Origin: Gluconobacter cerinus
GTDB taxonomy: Bacteria; Pseudomonadota; Alphaproteobacteria; Acetobacterales; Acetobacteraceae
Reading direction: 5' to 3'
Length of the DNA: 64,000 nucleotides
Assembly (NCBI RefSeq): GCF_002723935.1
Contig: NZ_BEWM01000002.1
Span: forward strand, 434,001-498,000
In this document: in pieces, positions 7,345 through 16,192 of the stretch
Position numbering within the stretch: the first letter of the stretch is position 1
How the letters are laid out: the number at the start of each line of letters is the position of its first letter
The notes under the pieces: model-generated
The model's database searches: none
What the model was told of the DNA's origin: nothing
Seen by the model: only the letters and a program-made list of their open reading frames with translations
Program-made: the position numbers and the translations under genes

Positions 7345-8877
7345 TTAGAAGAACTGGATGTGGCTCTTGAAGCCGAGCATTGCCGCGTTATGCAGTGCAG
7401 CCTGGCCGCCGGGACGGAAGTAGTACTGGAAGTCCGGTGCGAAGGTGACGCCACGCATCACGTGGATACGGTAGTTCGCTTCAAGAACTTCGCCATAGTT
7501 CTGGATCCCGTAAGATCCGTTCATGAGTGACATCCCACGAGCAAGCTGAAGGCGCTGAGTATCGGACACGCTGCCTGCAACACGAACGTAGGTGAAGTTC
7601 ACACCAATGCCGTCCAGCGGGCGAGCCTTCCAGAAGCCACTGTCCACAAACCCGATTTCATACTGCTGGGCACGTGTCTGGGTGCGGGGGCTGTTGGCGT
7701 AGAAGCCGCCCAGCACGACAAGGCCTGCGTCCGGATTTCCGGGTGTATGATGGCGCCAGACCATCTGATCCGCCAGGAACCAGGCTGCCCAGGAGTAATT
7801 GACCGTGCGCTGCGCCAGACCTGAGATGACATACGGGTTCCCGTTGACATCATAGTAGTTGTCTTTGTGCGGTGCATTGTCGATGGCGTAGCCAACCTTG
7901 TAGTGACCCGGCAGGTGGTCCTTGCCCACCAGCGGCTCCCAGCCAGCTTCCACGGGTACAGCTTCGCCATTGATGTCTGCGCCGTTGAGCTTGAAGCCCG
8001 TCCGGTACTGAACATTGTTGTAGATGCCTGCCTGCGCGAAATACACGCCGGTCTGGATGTATGTGCTTTTTGTTGGGCGAACGCGGATACGGGCCGCCCA
8101 CACGGCATCTGGGTAGGACGAATGGGTGGTGTTGTCAGACGATGCCTTCGGGTTACCGCAGAAGGCATTGTTCTGGAAGTTGCAGTACAGCGGGTTAGCG
8201 GAGAAGTCGTTCAGGAACGGAATACGTCCGGCAGCGACGTCAAAGTGACCGTTTCCAAGCGTCTCCTCACCATAAGCATAGACAAGGTGCACGACCACGT
8301 TGCCGCCTGCTCCATAGATTTCGGAGCTGGGGTTCAGGTTGTCACCGAACATGCGGCTGGCAGGAATACCATAACGGCCGACAACGACGGCATGGGTTGA
8401 GAAGCCGCGGATACCAGCGAGCTTTTCCCAGTCGATATCGTTCTCAAGGCTGTACTGGCCTGCGTTGCTGCTACCCTGACGAAGCCCATAACCCGGGGTC
8501 GGCTTGGTGATGGCGCCCGTGTATTCGTTGGTGTTGTCCATCATGATCGCGATGCCGCGGTCACGAAGCCACTTGTTCCAGCCAAACGGGTTGGTCAGCA
8601 AGGCCTCAGGCTTGGGGAGCGGGGGGACCTGCTCCTTGTCGAACGACATGATTGTAAGCGGGGTGTTAACGCGAACACTCGGGTTTTCCGAGTTCTGGTC
8701 TGGCCAGTCCATAACCGTGATGGGCGCGAGAACGCGCACGGTCGTAACCTTGTCGCCAGCCTTTGACTGAACGACGGTCGTGACAGGTGCGGGAGCCTTG
8801 GTCGCGCCTTCAGCGGCGGCGATGGCGGGCGTAAAACAAACCGCACAGGCTGCGGCATAGAGATGCAGGCGAGACAA
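7345..8877 (-). CDS. Carbohydrate-selective porin, OprB family
   Basis: An outer-membrane sugar porin of 510 residues. A signal peptide (MSRLHLYAAACAVCFTPAIA, cleaved after AAA) is followed by about 75 residues of Thr/Pro-rich linker. The OprB barrel then starts at NPFGWNKWLRDRGIAIMMDN. Further family marks are GRIPFLNDFS, SLENDIDWEKL, strands alternating polar and aromatic residues, and a terminal strand ending HIQFF with C-terminal Phe. It probably lets glucose and other sugars or polyols reach the periplasmic dehydrogenases typical of these bacteria (inference). The 189 bases upstream are AT-rich and hold an inverted repeat. Confidence 0.88.
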   Translation of the reverse strand: MSRLHLYAAACAVCFTPAIAAAEGATKAPAPVTTVVQSKAGDKVTTVRVLAPITVMDWPDQNSENPSVRVNTPLTIMSFDKEQVPPLPKPEALLTNPFGWNKWLRDRGIAIMMDNTNEYTGAITKPTPGYGLRQGSSNAGQYSLENDIDWEKLAGIRGFSTHAVVVGRYGIPASRMFGDNLNPSSEIYGAGGNVVVHLVYAYGEETLGNGHFDVAAGRIPFLNDFSANPLYCNFQNNAFCGNPKASSDNTTHSSYPDAVWAARIRVRPTKSTYIQTGVYFAQAGIYNNVQYRTGFKLNGADINGEAVPVEAGWEPLVGKDHLPGHYKVGYAIDNAPHKDNYYDVNGNPYVISGLAQRTVNYSWAAWFLADQMVWRHHTPGNPDAGLVVLGGFYANSPRTQTRAQQYEIGFVDSGFWKARPLDGIGVNFTYVRVAGSVSDTQRLQLARGMSLMNGSYGIQNYGEVLEANYRIHVMRGVTFAPDFQYYFRPGGQAALHNAAMLGFKSHIQFF

Positions 8878-8981
8878 GTCTCTTATCCTCGGGTATCAGG
8901 TTGCGAGATCTTCGTAACACTTTTTCCGGGATAAAGAACAGAGATTATGAGATAAATTTCTAAAAAATCACGTTCATATGA

Positions 8982-9018
8982 TATAGGCTCCGTTTTTCAG
9001 GAAAAAACAAAGCCTATA
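8982..9018. repeat. AT-rich inverted repeat between porin and ppa
   Basis: TATAGGCT...GTTTTT and AAAAAAC...AGCCTATA form an almost perfect inverted repeat around a short loop. It lies upstream of the porin gene and downstream of ppa (both minus strand), so it may be an operator for the porin or a terminator for ppa. A smaller repeat, ATCCGT/ACGGAT, lies at 9038-9054. Confidence 0.5.
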
Positions 9019-9066
9019 CCAAGCGATGTAAACTATAATCCGTATAAAACGGATCACAACATCGTA

Positions 9067-9588
9067 TTATTTGGCTGCTGCGAGTGCTGCCTCGATGACT
9101 TTACCAGCCTCTTCCTTGCCAGCCCAGCCTGTTACCTTAACCCATTTGTTGGGTTCAAGATCCTTGTAGCGCTCAAAAAAGTGCTCAATCGCCTTGCGTG
9201 TGATCTCTGGCAGGTCGTCGATGGACTTCACGTCCGTGAACTGCGGGTGGATCTTGTCGTGCGGGACGCAGATGATTTTCTCATCCTGGCCGCTCTCATC
9301 TTCCATCTTCAGCATGCCGATCGGACGTGCACGGATCACGGCACCAGGAACGACGGCTGCCGGAGCCAGAACGAGGGCATCAGCCGGGTCACCGTCAGCA
9401 GCGAGGGTGCCGGGAATGAAGCCGTAAGCTGCCGGATAGGCCATCGGCGTGAACAGGAAACGGTCCACGAAGATCGCGCCGCTATCCTTGTCCACTTCGT
9501 ACTTGACCTGAGAGCCCTGCGGGATCTCGATAACTACATTAATGTCGTTCGGCACGTCTTTGCCGGGCGAGATCTTGGAAACGTCCAT
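9067..9588 (-). CDS. ppa: Inorganic pyrophosphatase
   Basis: A soluble family I pyrophosphatase of 173 residues that hydrolyses PPi to two phosphates, driving biosynthetic reactions. Motifs include [36 protein letters not shown] and the metal-binding signature [10 protein letters not shown], followed by [13 protein letters not shown] and [11 protein letters not shown]. Length is normal for the family. The ATG at 9588 is preferred, since AGGA lies ten bases upstream; a GTG nine bases earlier would sit on top of the ribosome site. It is transcribed alone. Confidence 0.96.
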   Translation of the reverse strand: MDVSKISPGKDVPNDINVVIEIPQGSQVKYEVDKDSGAIFVDRFLFTPMAYPAAYGFIPGTLAADGDPADALVLAPAAVVPGAVIRARPIGMLKMEDESGQDEKIICVPHDKIHPQFTDVKSIDDLPEITRKAIEHFFERYKDLEPNKWVKVTGWAGKEEAGKVIEAALAAAK

Positions 9589-9732
9589 GATGTTCACGTC
9601 CTGAACTGGTTTTAAGACGGCGGAACCTTAGCTGTCCTGCGCCTTTCTGCCCAGAGCGGAAGCAAAAACATGATGGGGAGCTAATGCGCTGATCGCCGGA
9701 TTAGGGCGCTCGCCAGATCGCCAGAAACGCAA

Positions 9733-9759
9733 AACGCTCCAGCACAAGGCTGGAGCGTT
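9733..9759 (-). terminator. Terminator of the DUF2501-like gene
   Basis: Stem AACGCTCCAGC / GCTGGAGCGTT with a 5-base loop; on the minus strand it is followed by TTTTGCGTTTC. It separates the DUF2501-like gene from ppa. Confidence 0.7.
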
Positions 9760-9790
9760 CGTAGAAGCCGATAAACTCGGAAAGTCAGGG

Positions 9791-10192
9791 TCAGAGAAGC
9801 GGCTGTGCGGCCTTCAGTGCGTTGTGGCAGGCTGCGCGACGGTCATCTTCGTTGGTGTAGGCCACCAGATAATAGCGCTTGCCGTTGCTGTTGAAGAAGC
9901 CAGCGGTGCCAAGAGCATAGTCTTCATTGCCAACCGTCTGTTCGGTGGCCTTGTACTTTTCGCTCAGGCCATAGAGAGCCGGGTTGCCTTCATCATAAGA
10001 GAGATACTGCAGTTCGACGCAGTAGTTCATGATGCCTGCAAGATTGGCAGGAGAGACGCCCGTGAAATCTTTGCCAGGCGTGCCCTGAACGGCAGCAGGA
10101 GGCGGTGGCGACTGTTCCTGGGCCATAGCAGCCGTGGACATCACGCCGAGGCCAAGAGCTAGGCCGAGAGCGGGCACGATACGACGAAACAT
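9791..10192 (-). CDS. Secreted DUF2501-like protein, paralogue 1
   Basis: A periplasmic or secreted protein of 133 residues. The signal peptide MFRRIVPALGLALGLGVMST ends near AMAQ; AAGGA sits eight bases before this ATG, so the longer frame to 10252 is not used. The mature part has the pattern ANLAGIMNYCVELQYLS, then YALGTAGFFNSNGKRY and a final helix RRAACHNALKAAQPLL. Two cysteines bracket the domain. The same pattern is seen in the gene at 47535, and both resemble the DUF2501 (YjjA-like) family, function unknown. The family label is from memory of the pattern. Confidence 0.7.
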   Translation of the reverse strand: MFRRIVPALGLALGLGVMSTAAMAQEQSPPPPAAVQGTPGKDFTGVSPANLAGIMNYCVELQYLSYDEGNPALYGLSEKYKATEQTVGNEDYALGTAGFFNSNGKRYYLVAYTNEDDRRAACHNALKAAQPLL

Positions 10193-10307
10193 GACGGTAT
10201 CCTTTCTGAAGACCCTGTCTTCCCGCGGCACTCCGCGGTTGAAACGGAACATTTCCCCCCTTTTCGTGAAAAGAAAAGTCTATTTCAGAACATTTCTTCG
10301 TGAGCAC

Positions 10308-12446
10308 TCACACGGGAGGGTCGAGATAGGGGCTCTTTGTGTCAAAGAATATCTTGTTGGTGTTCAGTTCCGTTGCAATGACGTCCAGAGCCGTCAGGGC
10401 AGCGATCAGCACAAAGCGCTGACGAGGGCGCGATTCGGTTGTCTCGCAGTCTCGCAGTCTCTGAATGGCAAGGAGCGTGGCGCGCAGTGTTCGCCCATAA
10501 TGCCCGTGATAACGCCCACTGAAATGGCTCATCCGTGCCAGAACCAGCTCAAGAGCCTGATGCGCGCGGGGATTGAGAGACGCATCATGGTTGATAGCGC
10601 GAAGTCGGAGCAGGTTCAGCATGACACGCATCGCGGAAAGAATCCCCGCCAGATAGGCGTGAACGACAGGAGACGGTGTATTCCCTGAGTTGGTCATCAA
10701 CCGGACGAAGCGGTCCACGTTGCGTGAGACCACTGTATCAAGTGTGGCGTTCGTTTTCCCTTCGGCAATGTGATGCAGGTCCTGAAGGATGTGTTCTCGC
10801 ATGGTCCAGCGTTGGTGCGCCGGGTCATAAGGCAGGAAAACACGGTACATCCATGATGTGTACAGCAGGCCCAGAACGAGTGGCATGGCCGTATTGAAAT
10901 AGACGATTTCATCCGTTCGGCCCTGATTGGACGGGCCTAGAAGGATGGGCAGGAACAGGTTGTAAGAGACGGCCGGAAGCGTCAGTGGCGGATAGGCAAA
11001 GGCCAGCCCGCCCAGCATCATGGCAACGCCAGACCACATTCCGAGCATTTCGAATGTTGTGGGTTTTCCCAGCAAAAGCAGATCGAGTACACCGCCAGCC
11101 AAAACGGCGCAGCAGGCGCCATGCAAAAAGGCCTGTGTCGCGAGGGCGGGGCGCTCCAGCGTAGAGAACAGGCTGCATGCAATCGCGACAAACATGATGA
11201 ATGTCAGGCCGCTGGGCCACGCTGTTGCAATCCAGATTACACCCGCCCCAAAGACAGTCACCGATGAGCGGAGGCTGTTAACGATGGCCTGGCGCCAGTC
11301 CCGATAGGAGCGGATAGGCTCATGGAAATGATCGTGAGGCTGAGGATTGCGGCTGGCTTCGAACTGCCGCAGAGCCATTCTCAACGCATCAATCAGTTCG
11401 ACCAGAGACTGCTGCAACATGCCGTGGCGAAGCATGGCAGCGCGGTCTTCTGCTTTGGGAAGAACAGTATCGAAATCTTCTACGACCCGGCGTCGGCAGT
11501 CCCGTCTGATGTCTCGCAGGTCGCTCAAAATTGCGTCCATGCTCTCGGTGCTCTCCAGCCTCGCGGGCAAGGCGAGAAACATGTGCTGGATCGTTTTGGC
11601 CTGTTCGAGGAACGCGTCATCCTGACTGAGGGGAAGACGCATCAGCGTGGCAAGGTCCATGGCCCGCGCCAGGAGAACAGCGATGTTCGCCAGCGCGGCG
11701 CGCGTATGATCGCCCGCATGATCCTGTCGTCCCAGCTCGACCTCAGCGAATTCAACCTGATCCCCCAAAGTGGTGATGCGGGTGAAGACAGATTGCATGG
11801 TTTCCAGAGCATCAGTCTTGCCCGCAAGGATGTCTGCGATGGTCGAAAGTGCTGGCTTTAAAGTGTCTTCAAATGTGCTGGTAAGTTGTTGGCGCGTTCG
11901 TTTCGTGAGGCCGAGCTGGAACAGTCCGGAAATCGATGCTTCCAGAACAATGCCCAGCACAATGTATGTGGCGCGCGAACTGGCAATTTCGAAAATGTGG
12001 TGCGGGTCCGCGATCCCATCGAGGGAGACAATGGCGTAGGTGAAGCCCGTCGCCCGCATACCGTGAATACGGTAATTGGTCATGGAAGCCGGCCCTGGCA
12101 TGAACGTGCCAATCAGGCAGAACAGCCCGATGCCTGCGGCCAGAAGCAGAATGAACATCAAGGGCGCCTGAGGGCAGACCGCGACGAGGATCACGCCGCA
12201 GATCACGCCCAGCACCATGCCGAACAGATGCCACTTCGCCTTTGCCAGACTGCGCCCACGTGTGCCCTGCGCGACCATCCAGACGGTCAGGGCTGCCCAT
12301 TGAGGGCTGCCAAGCTCCATCTTCAGGGCAATCCCCAGCGCGAGCAGGGACGTCAGAGTAGTTCGGAGAGCGTAGCCGGCCATGACCGGGTCCGGGCTGT
12401 AGAGCCAGCGGAATTTTTGCAGAAAAGCTGTCGCGCTTGCCTGCAT
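10308..12446 (-). CDS. FUSC-family membrane efflux protein (AaeB-like), copy 1
   Basis: An inner-membrane protein of about 712 residues with the FUSC architecture: two blocks of about six transmembrane helices (near the N-terminus, starting SPDPVMAGYALRTTLTSLLA, and again from about residue 380 with RSSVTVFGAGVIWIATAWPS), separated and followed by large cytoplasmic helical regions. SPQWAALTVWMVAQGTRGRS is the typical conserved segment. Relatives export aromatic acids such as p-hydroxybenzoate or fusaric acid. Unlike the second FUSC gene at 37961, it has no DUF1656 or adaptor gene beside it. The frame is open to 12590, but the ATG at 12446 better fits the start of the domain. Confidence 0.82.
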   Translation of the reverse strand: MQASATAFLQKFRWLYSPDPVMAGYALRTTLTSLLALGIALKMELGSPQWAALTVWMVAQGTRGRSLAKAKWHLFGMVLGVICGVILVAVCPQAPLMFILLLAAGIGLFCLIGTFMPGPASMTNYRIHGMRATGFTYAIVSLDGIADPHHIFEIASSRATYIVLGIVLEASISGLFQLGLTKRTRQQLTSTFEDTLKPALSTIADILAGKTDALETMQSVFTRITTLGDQVEFAEVELGRQDHAGDHTRAALANIAVLLARAMDLATLMRLPLSQDDAFLEQAKTIQHMFLALPARLESTESMDAILSDLRDIRRDCRRRVVEDFDTVLPKAEDRAAMLRHGMLQQSLVELIDALRMALRQFEASRNPQPHDHFHEPIRSYRDWRQAIVNSLRSSVTVFGAGVIWIATAWPSGLTFIMFVAIACSLFSTLERPALATQAFLHGACCAVLAGGVLDLLLLGKPTTFEMLGMWSGVAMMLGGLAFAYPPLTLPAVSYNLFLPILLGPSNQGRTDEIVYFNTAMPLVLGLLYTSWMYRVFLPYDPAHQRWTMREHILQDLHHIAEGKTNATLDTVVSRNVDRFVRLMTNSGNTPSPVVHAYLAGILSAMRVMLNLLRLRAINHDASLNPRAHQALELVLARMSHFSGRYHGHYGRTLRATLLAIQRLRDCETTESRPRQRFVLIAALTALDVIATELNTNKIFFDTKSPYLDPPV

Positions 12447-12665
12447 CACTGAATGTGCGGCGTTGTAATGTGTTTCAATGAGCGTCCAGCCACGTCTTCC
12501 CCCAGAATAATGAAAACCGGTAGGTGCCTTCTCGAAACGGCGGCAATGGCCTTCTGAGGCCAGTCGGGGACGGGAGGCGTTTTGACACATAATGCAAAAA
12601 AAGACATTTCACCATGTCAGCCCTTGCAAAAATGCGTCAGGTGAGCGATTTCGTGCAGCTACCGC

Positions 12666-12739
12666 GCGCCTGTAGCTCAATTGGTTAGAGCCGGCCGCTC
12701 ATAACGGCTTGGTTGGGGGTTCGAGTCCCTCCGGGCGCA
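12666..12739 (+). tRNA. tRNA with CAT anticodon, probably tRNA-Ile2 (else Met)
   Basis: A 74-base cloverleaf without encoded CCA. The acceptor GCGCCTG pairs with CGGGCGC (one G-T), discriminator A, D-arm GCTC/GAGC, anticodon arm GGCCG-CTCATAA-CGGCT, T-arm GGGGG-TTCGAGT-CCCTC. The anticodon is CAT. The variable region (TTGGTT) and anticodon stem recall lysidine-modified tRNA-Ile2 more than elongator Met, but this is a judgement from memory. It lies between the upstream FUSC gene and ettA. Confidence 0.9.
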
Positions 12740-12815
12740 CGGTGTTCTATTTTGTCTGGCGAGCCTGTCTGCCGCCGCTCATTCCGCACTCCACCACCGA
12801 ACAGGAGACCTCATC

Positions 12816-14495
12816 ATGGCCGCCTACCAGTACGTCTACGTCATGAAGGATCTTACGAAGGCCTATCCGGGTGGACGTGAGGTCTTTAAGGGCATCACCC
12901 TTTCCTTCCTGCCCGGTGTGAAGATCGGTGTTCTCGGCGTTAACGGCGCGGGTAAGTCCACGCTGCTTAAGGTGATGGCCGGGATCGACAAGGAATTCGG
13001 CGGTGAAGCCTGGGCGGCTGATGGCGTCAAGATCGGCTACCTCGAGCAGGAGCCGCAGCTTGATGAAAAGCTGACGGTTGGTGAGAACGTCGCTCTCGGT
13101 TTTGGTGAACTCAAGCGCGCACTCGATCGCTTCAACGAAATTTCCATGCTGTTCGCTGAGCCCATGTCCGATGAGGAGATGACCAATCTTCTCTCGGAAC
13201 AGGCCGAGCTTCAGGAAATCATTGATGCCGGTGACGGCTGGGAACTGGACCGGAAGCTGGAAATTGCTCTCGACGCGCTGCGCTGCCCACCAGCAGACAG
13301 CCCGGTCGACAAGCTTTCCGGTGGTGAGCGCCGCCGCGTTGCGCTGTGCCGCCTGCTGCTCGAAAAGCCTGACATTCTGCTGCTCGATGAGCCAACCAAC
13401 CATCTTGATGCCGAGAGCGTCAGCTGGCTCGAAAAGACGCTGCGTGACTATCAGGGCACTGTCATGGTCATCACCCATGATCGTTACTTCCTCGATAACG
13501 TCACGAACTGGATTCTGGAGCTCGAGCGTGGCCGTGGCTATCCGTTCGAAGGCAACTATTCGTCTTGGCTGACCCAGAAGCGCAAGCGTCTGGCCCAGGA
13601 AGAGAAGGAAGAAAGCTCCCGCCAGCGCGCTCTTGCTGCCGAGCAGGACTGGATCAACAGCTCACCGAAGGCCCGTCAGGCCAAGAGCCAGGCTCGTATC
13701 ACCAAGTACGAAGAAATGCTGGCAGCCAACTCCGAGAAGGTTGGTGGCACGGCGGACATCGTTATTACGCCGGGTCCGCGCCTTGGTGGCACGGTGATCG
13801 AGGCCGAGAACCTCTCCAAGGGCTTTGGTGATCGTCTGCTGATCGATGGCCTGAACTTCAAGCTCCCGCCTGGTGGCATCGTGGGTGTGATCGGTCCGAA
13901 CGGTGCGGGTAAGTCCACGCTGTTCAAGATGATCACCGGTCAGGACACGCCAGATGGTGGCTCTCTGAAGGTCGGCGAGACGGTGAAGCTCGGCTATGTC
14001 GATCAGTCCCGCGATACGCTGGATGGCAACAAGACCGTCTGGGAAGAGATTTCCGGCGGTACGGACGTTATTCAGCTTGGCAAGCGGACGGTTCCGTCCC
14101 GCGCCTATGTCGGGGCGTTCAACTTCAAGGGCTCTGACCAGCAGAAGCGCGTCGGCATCCTGTCGGGTGGTGAGCGTAACCGCGTTCATCTTGCCAAGAT
14201 GCTCAAGGAAGACAGCAACGTCCTGCTGCTCGATGAGCCGACCAACGATCTTGACGTTGATACGCTGCGCGCCCTCGAAGATGCTCTGGCAGACTTCGCT
14301 GGTTGTGCCGTGGTCATCTCCCATGATCGCTGGTTCCTTGACCGTCTGGCCACGCATATTCTGGCTTTCGAAGGCGACAGCCATGTCGAGTGGTTCGAAG
14401 GTAACTTCCAGGACTACGAAGAAGATAAGCGCCGCCGTCTGGGGCCGGATGCGACTGAGCCAAGCCGCATCAAGTACCGCCCGCTGGCCCGCTAA
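12816..14495 (+). CDS. ettA: Energy-dependent translational throttle protein EttA (ABC-F)
   Basis: A cytosolic ABC-F ATPase of 559 residues that binds the ribosomal E site and couples translation initiation to the ATP/ADP ratio. There are two nucleotide-binding domains: Walker [10 protein letters not shown] near residue 42 and GPNGAGKST near 360; signatures LSGGERRR near 166 and LSGGERNR near 448; Walker [12 protein letters not shown] and [12 protein letters not shown] basic linker lies between them ([18 protein letters not shown]). The tail ends RIKYRPLAR, as in EttA. A good ribosome site, AGGAGA, precedes the ATG. The GNAT gene follows 74 bases later. Confidence 0.95.
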   Translation: MAAYQYVYVMKDLTKAYPGGREVFKGITLSFLPGVKIGVLGVNGAGKSTLLKVMAGIDKEFGGEAWAADGVKIGYLEQEPQLDEKLTVGENVALGFGELKRALDRFNEISMLFAEPMSDEEMTNLLSEQAELQEIIDAGDGWELDRKLEIALDALRCPPADSPVDKLSGGERRRVALCRLLLEKPDILLLDEPTNHLDAESVSWLEKTLRDYQGTVMVITHDRYFLDNVTNWILELERGRGYPFEGNYSSWLTQKRKRLAQEEKEESSRQRALAAEQDWINSSPKARQAKSQARITKYEEMLAANSEKVGGTADIVITPGPRLGGTVIEAENLSKGFGDRLLIDGLNFKLPPGGIVGVIGPNGAGKSTLFKMITGQDTPDGGSLKVGETVKLGYVDQSRDTLDGNKTVWEEISGGTDVIQLGKRTVPSRAYVGAFNFKGSDQQKRVGILSGGERNRVHLAKMLKEDSNVLLLDEPTNDLDVDTLRALEDALADFAGCAVVISHDRWFLDRLATHILAFEGDSHVEWFEGNFQDYEEDKRRRLGPDATEPSRIKYRPLAR

Positions 14496-14569
14496 GACGG
14501 ACCTTTCCGTCTGTTCGTCACCGGGGCAGGGCAGCCTGTCCCGGTTTCTGACGGTTTGAGGAGGCCCGG

Positions 14570-15067
14570 TTGTTAGGGCGAGAACTCCGTACAGCACGTC
14601 TCGTCCTCACTCCGGTCAACTGGCCGGACCTTGAGGACATGATCGCCCTGAAGGCTGATGCTGGTGCCTTTGGCCGTATGCTTGGTGGCGTGCGCAGCCG
14701 GACCGAAGCAGAGCAGGATATGGCTGAAGACGTCGCCTTCTGGGCGCGTCGCCGTATCGGTATTTTTGCCATCCGTGAAAATGGCCGTTTCGTCGGGATG
14801 ACGGGCGTGCATGAACGCCCTGATGGGCGCGGCCTCGGACTCAGATTCTCTATTTTTCCATGGGCTGCTGGCCGGGGACTGGCTCGTGAAGCTGCGGGTG
14901 CAGCGATCCGGTATGTCCTTGATGAGGGTGAGCCCCGGATCGTAGCCGTTGCCCGCGAAGATAATCTTGCGTCCCGTATGGTGCTGGGAAGTATCGGCAT
15001 GCGTCATATCGATACTTTCAAGCGGGATGGCGATACGATGTTCCTCTACGAAATTGCTCCTGCCTGA
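14570..15067 (+). CDS. GNAT-family N-acetyltransferase (RimJ/RimL-like)
   Basis: A cytosolic acetyl-CoA-dependent acetyltransferase of 165 residues. It starts LRTARLVLTPVNWPDLEDM, the common RimJ/RimL opening, followed by FAIRENGRFVGMTGVH, then LGLRFSIFPWAAGRGLAREA as the acetyl-CoA loop, and AREDNLASRMVLGSIGM as the last helix-strand. The start is a TTG with an unusually good GAGGAGG six bases upstream; no ATG fits. Substrate is unknown, either a small molecule or a protein N-terminus. Confidence 0.8.
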   Translation: MLGRELRTARLVLTPVNWPDLEDMIALKADAGAFGRMLGGVRSRTEAEQDMAEDVAFWARRRIGIFAIRENGRFVGMTGVHERPDGRGLGLRFSIFPWAAGRGLAREAAGAAIRYVLDEGEPRIVAVAREDNLASRMVLGSIGMRHIDTFKRDGDTMFLYEIAPA

Positions 15068-15151
15068 AAAGGTGCAGAAAGCAGGGAATTTTTCTTTCGC
15101 TTTTAGGTGTGAGCGTTTGAATTGAGACGGCGCGGTCGTCGAGGAATAAAT

Positions 15152-15508
15152 ATGGTCGATTTTCTGAAAAACATACGAACAGCAGGTCTTGTTGTGCTGG
15201 CCTTGGGCATGGCCTCTCTATCGGCCGCTCGGGCCGCAGACCCCAAACCTGCTGAGTCGGCGGTTGGTGGTATGCGCATCATTGAGCATACGCTCGTTAT
15301 GACGTTGGGAGGAACGGAGATCGTAGCTCTTCCTCCTAACTTGCAGACGGCGTCTATCAGCCTGCCCGCAATTGTGCATATCAATCTCGTGTCCCAGAAA
15401 GTGGCGGAAATTCTGGCCCATCAGGAAGGCCGTACTGATGTGCTGTTCACCGGGAAAGACACAATCTATCGGTTCCACATCACCGTGCAGCACGTCGCTC
15501 CACGATAA
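15152..15508 (+). CDS. Secreted protein with pilus-assembly (CpaC-type) N-domain
   Basis: A 118-residue secreted protein. The signal peptide (KNIRTAGLVVLALGMASLS) ends near AARA. The remainder, from LVMTLGGTEIVALPPNLQTA to GRTDVLFTGKDTIYRFHI, matches the strand pattern of the small N-terminal domain of secretin-type pilus proteins (the T2SS/T3SS pil_N or CpaC N-domain): basal strand, a lipid/peptide-like loop, and a G-T-D-V turn. No secretin, Flp pilin or cpa genes are near, so the domain stands alone. The ATG at 15152 has GAGGA six bases upstream; 15122 is a longer alternative. The domain call is moderate. Confidence 0.55.
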   Translation: MVDFLKNIRTAGLVVLALGMASLSAARAADPKPAESAVGGMRIIEHTLVMTLGGTEIVALPPNLQTASISLPAIVHINLVSQKVAEILAHQEGRTDVLFTGKDTIYRFHITVQHVAPR

Positions 15509-15527
15509 AGGCTTGTAGTGTAGAACC

Positions 15528-15558
15528 AAAAAAGGCCTCCCGTTCAGGAGGCCTTTTT
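15528..15558. terminator. Bidirectional terminator
   Basis: Stem AAAAGGCCTCC with loop CGTTCA and GGAGGCCTTTTT. It lies between the convergent pil-N-domain gene and mlaC and has A/T runs on both sides, so it can act for both. Confidence 0.88.
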
Positions 15559-15585
15559 CAGAGTGTTAGCTTCGATATGCAGCAC

Positions 15586-16182
15586 TCAGTGGTGATTGCT
15601 GAGCTGACGCTCCAGAGCGGAGTTCAGAGCACCAACATCGCCACCGTGGCGAGCCAGATAGGAGCTGTAATCGCCGCGCTGGTTCATGCGCAGGCTGGCA
15701 CCTTCACCATACATGTCCACGACCTTCGGTGGGTTTCCACCGATGATGAGCTGCATGTTGACCTCTGGCTGGCCTGGACGGTCAATCAGTGCATTGACCC
15801 GTTCGCCATCCGGCGTTGAGCTGGTGCCGGTAACCCGGAAGCTCACGCCCTGATAGTTACCGATCTGATCCGTGATCGTGTTGACCAGAACCTGATCGAA
15901 AAGCTGCAGGTACTTCTGCTGCTGTGCCGGGGTGGCGGTGCGCCAGTAGCGGCCGAGGCAGTAGCGGGCAATGCCCTGAATATCCACATTGGACTGAAGA
16001 AGCGGAAGGACTTCGCGCTTCTTTTCACCCAGTGGCTTGCCGGAATTAACGATGCTGACCAGCTGGCCACCAAAGGAATTCACGAAATCTGTTGCCGGAT
16101 TGGCATGAGCGACGCCAGCCCCGAAAGTGAGGGCTGCAGCAAAAGCACCAAGAAGGGCCCGGCGCGAAAAGGCTTTAAGCAT
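15586..16182 (-). CDS. mlaC: MlaC/Ttg2D-family periplasmic phospholipid-binding protein
   Basis: A periplasmic protein of 198 residues that shuttles phospholipids between the MlaA/OmpC complex and the inner-membrane MlaFEDB transporter. Its signal peptide contains SRRALLGAFAA, a twin-arginine-like start, so Tat export is possible. The mature part has the MlaC/Tol-tolerance pattern: VDIQGIARYCLGRYWRTATP, LFDQVLVNTITDQIGNYQG, and KVVDMYGEGASLRMNQRGDY. It lies ten bases behind mlaA on the same strand. The other mla genes are not in the window. Confidence 0.88.
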   Translation of the reverse strand: MLKAFSRRALLGAFAAALTFGAGVAHANPATDFVNSFGGQLVSIVNSGKPLGEKKREVLPLLQSNVDIQGIARYCLGRYWRTATPAQQQKYLQLFDQVLVNTITDQIGNYQGVSFRVTGTSSTPDGERVNALIDRPGQPEVNMQLIIGGNPPKVVDMYGEGASLRMNQRGDYSSYLARHGGDVGALNSALERQLSNHH

Positions 16183-16192
16183 GCGTTTGTCC

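Noticed and set aside
13662-14597. Minus-strand frame of 311 residues
   Set aside because: Antisense to the second half of ettA; a shadow of high-GC codon use.
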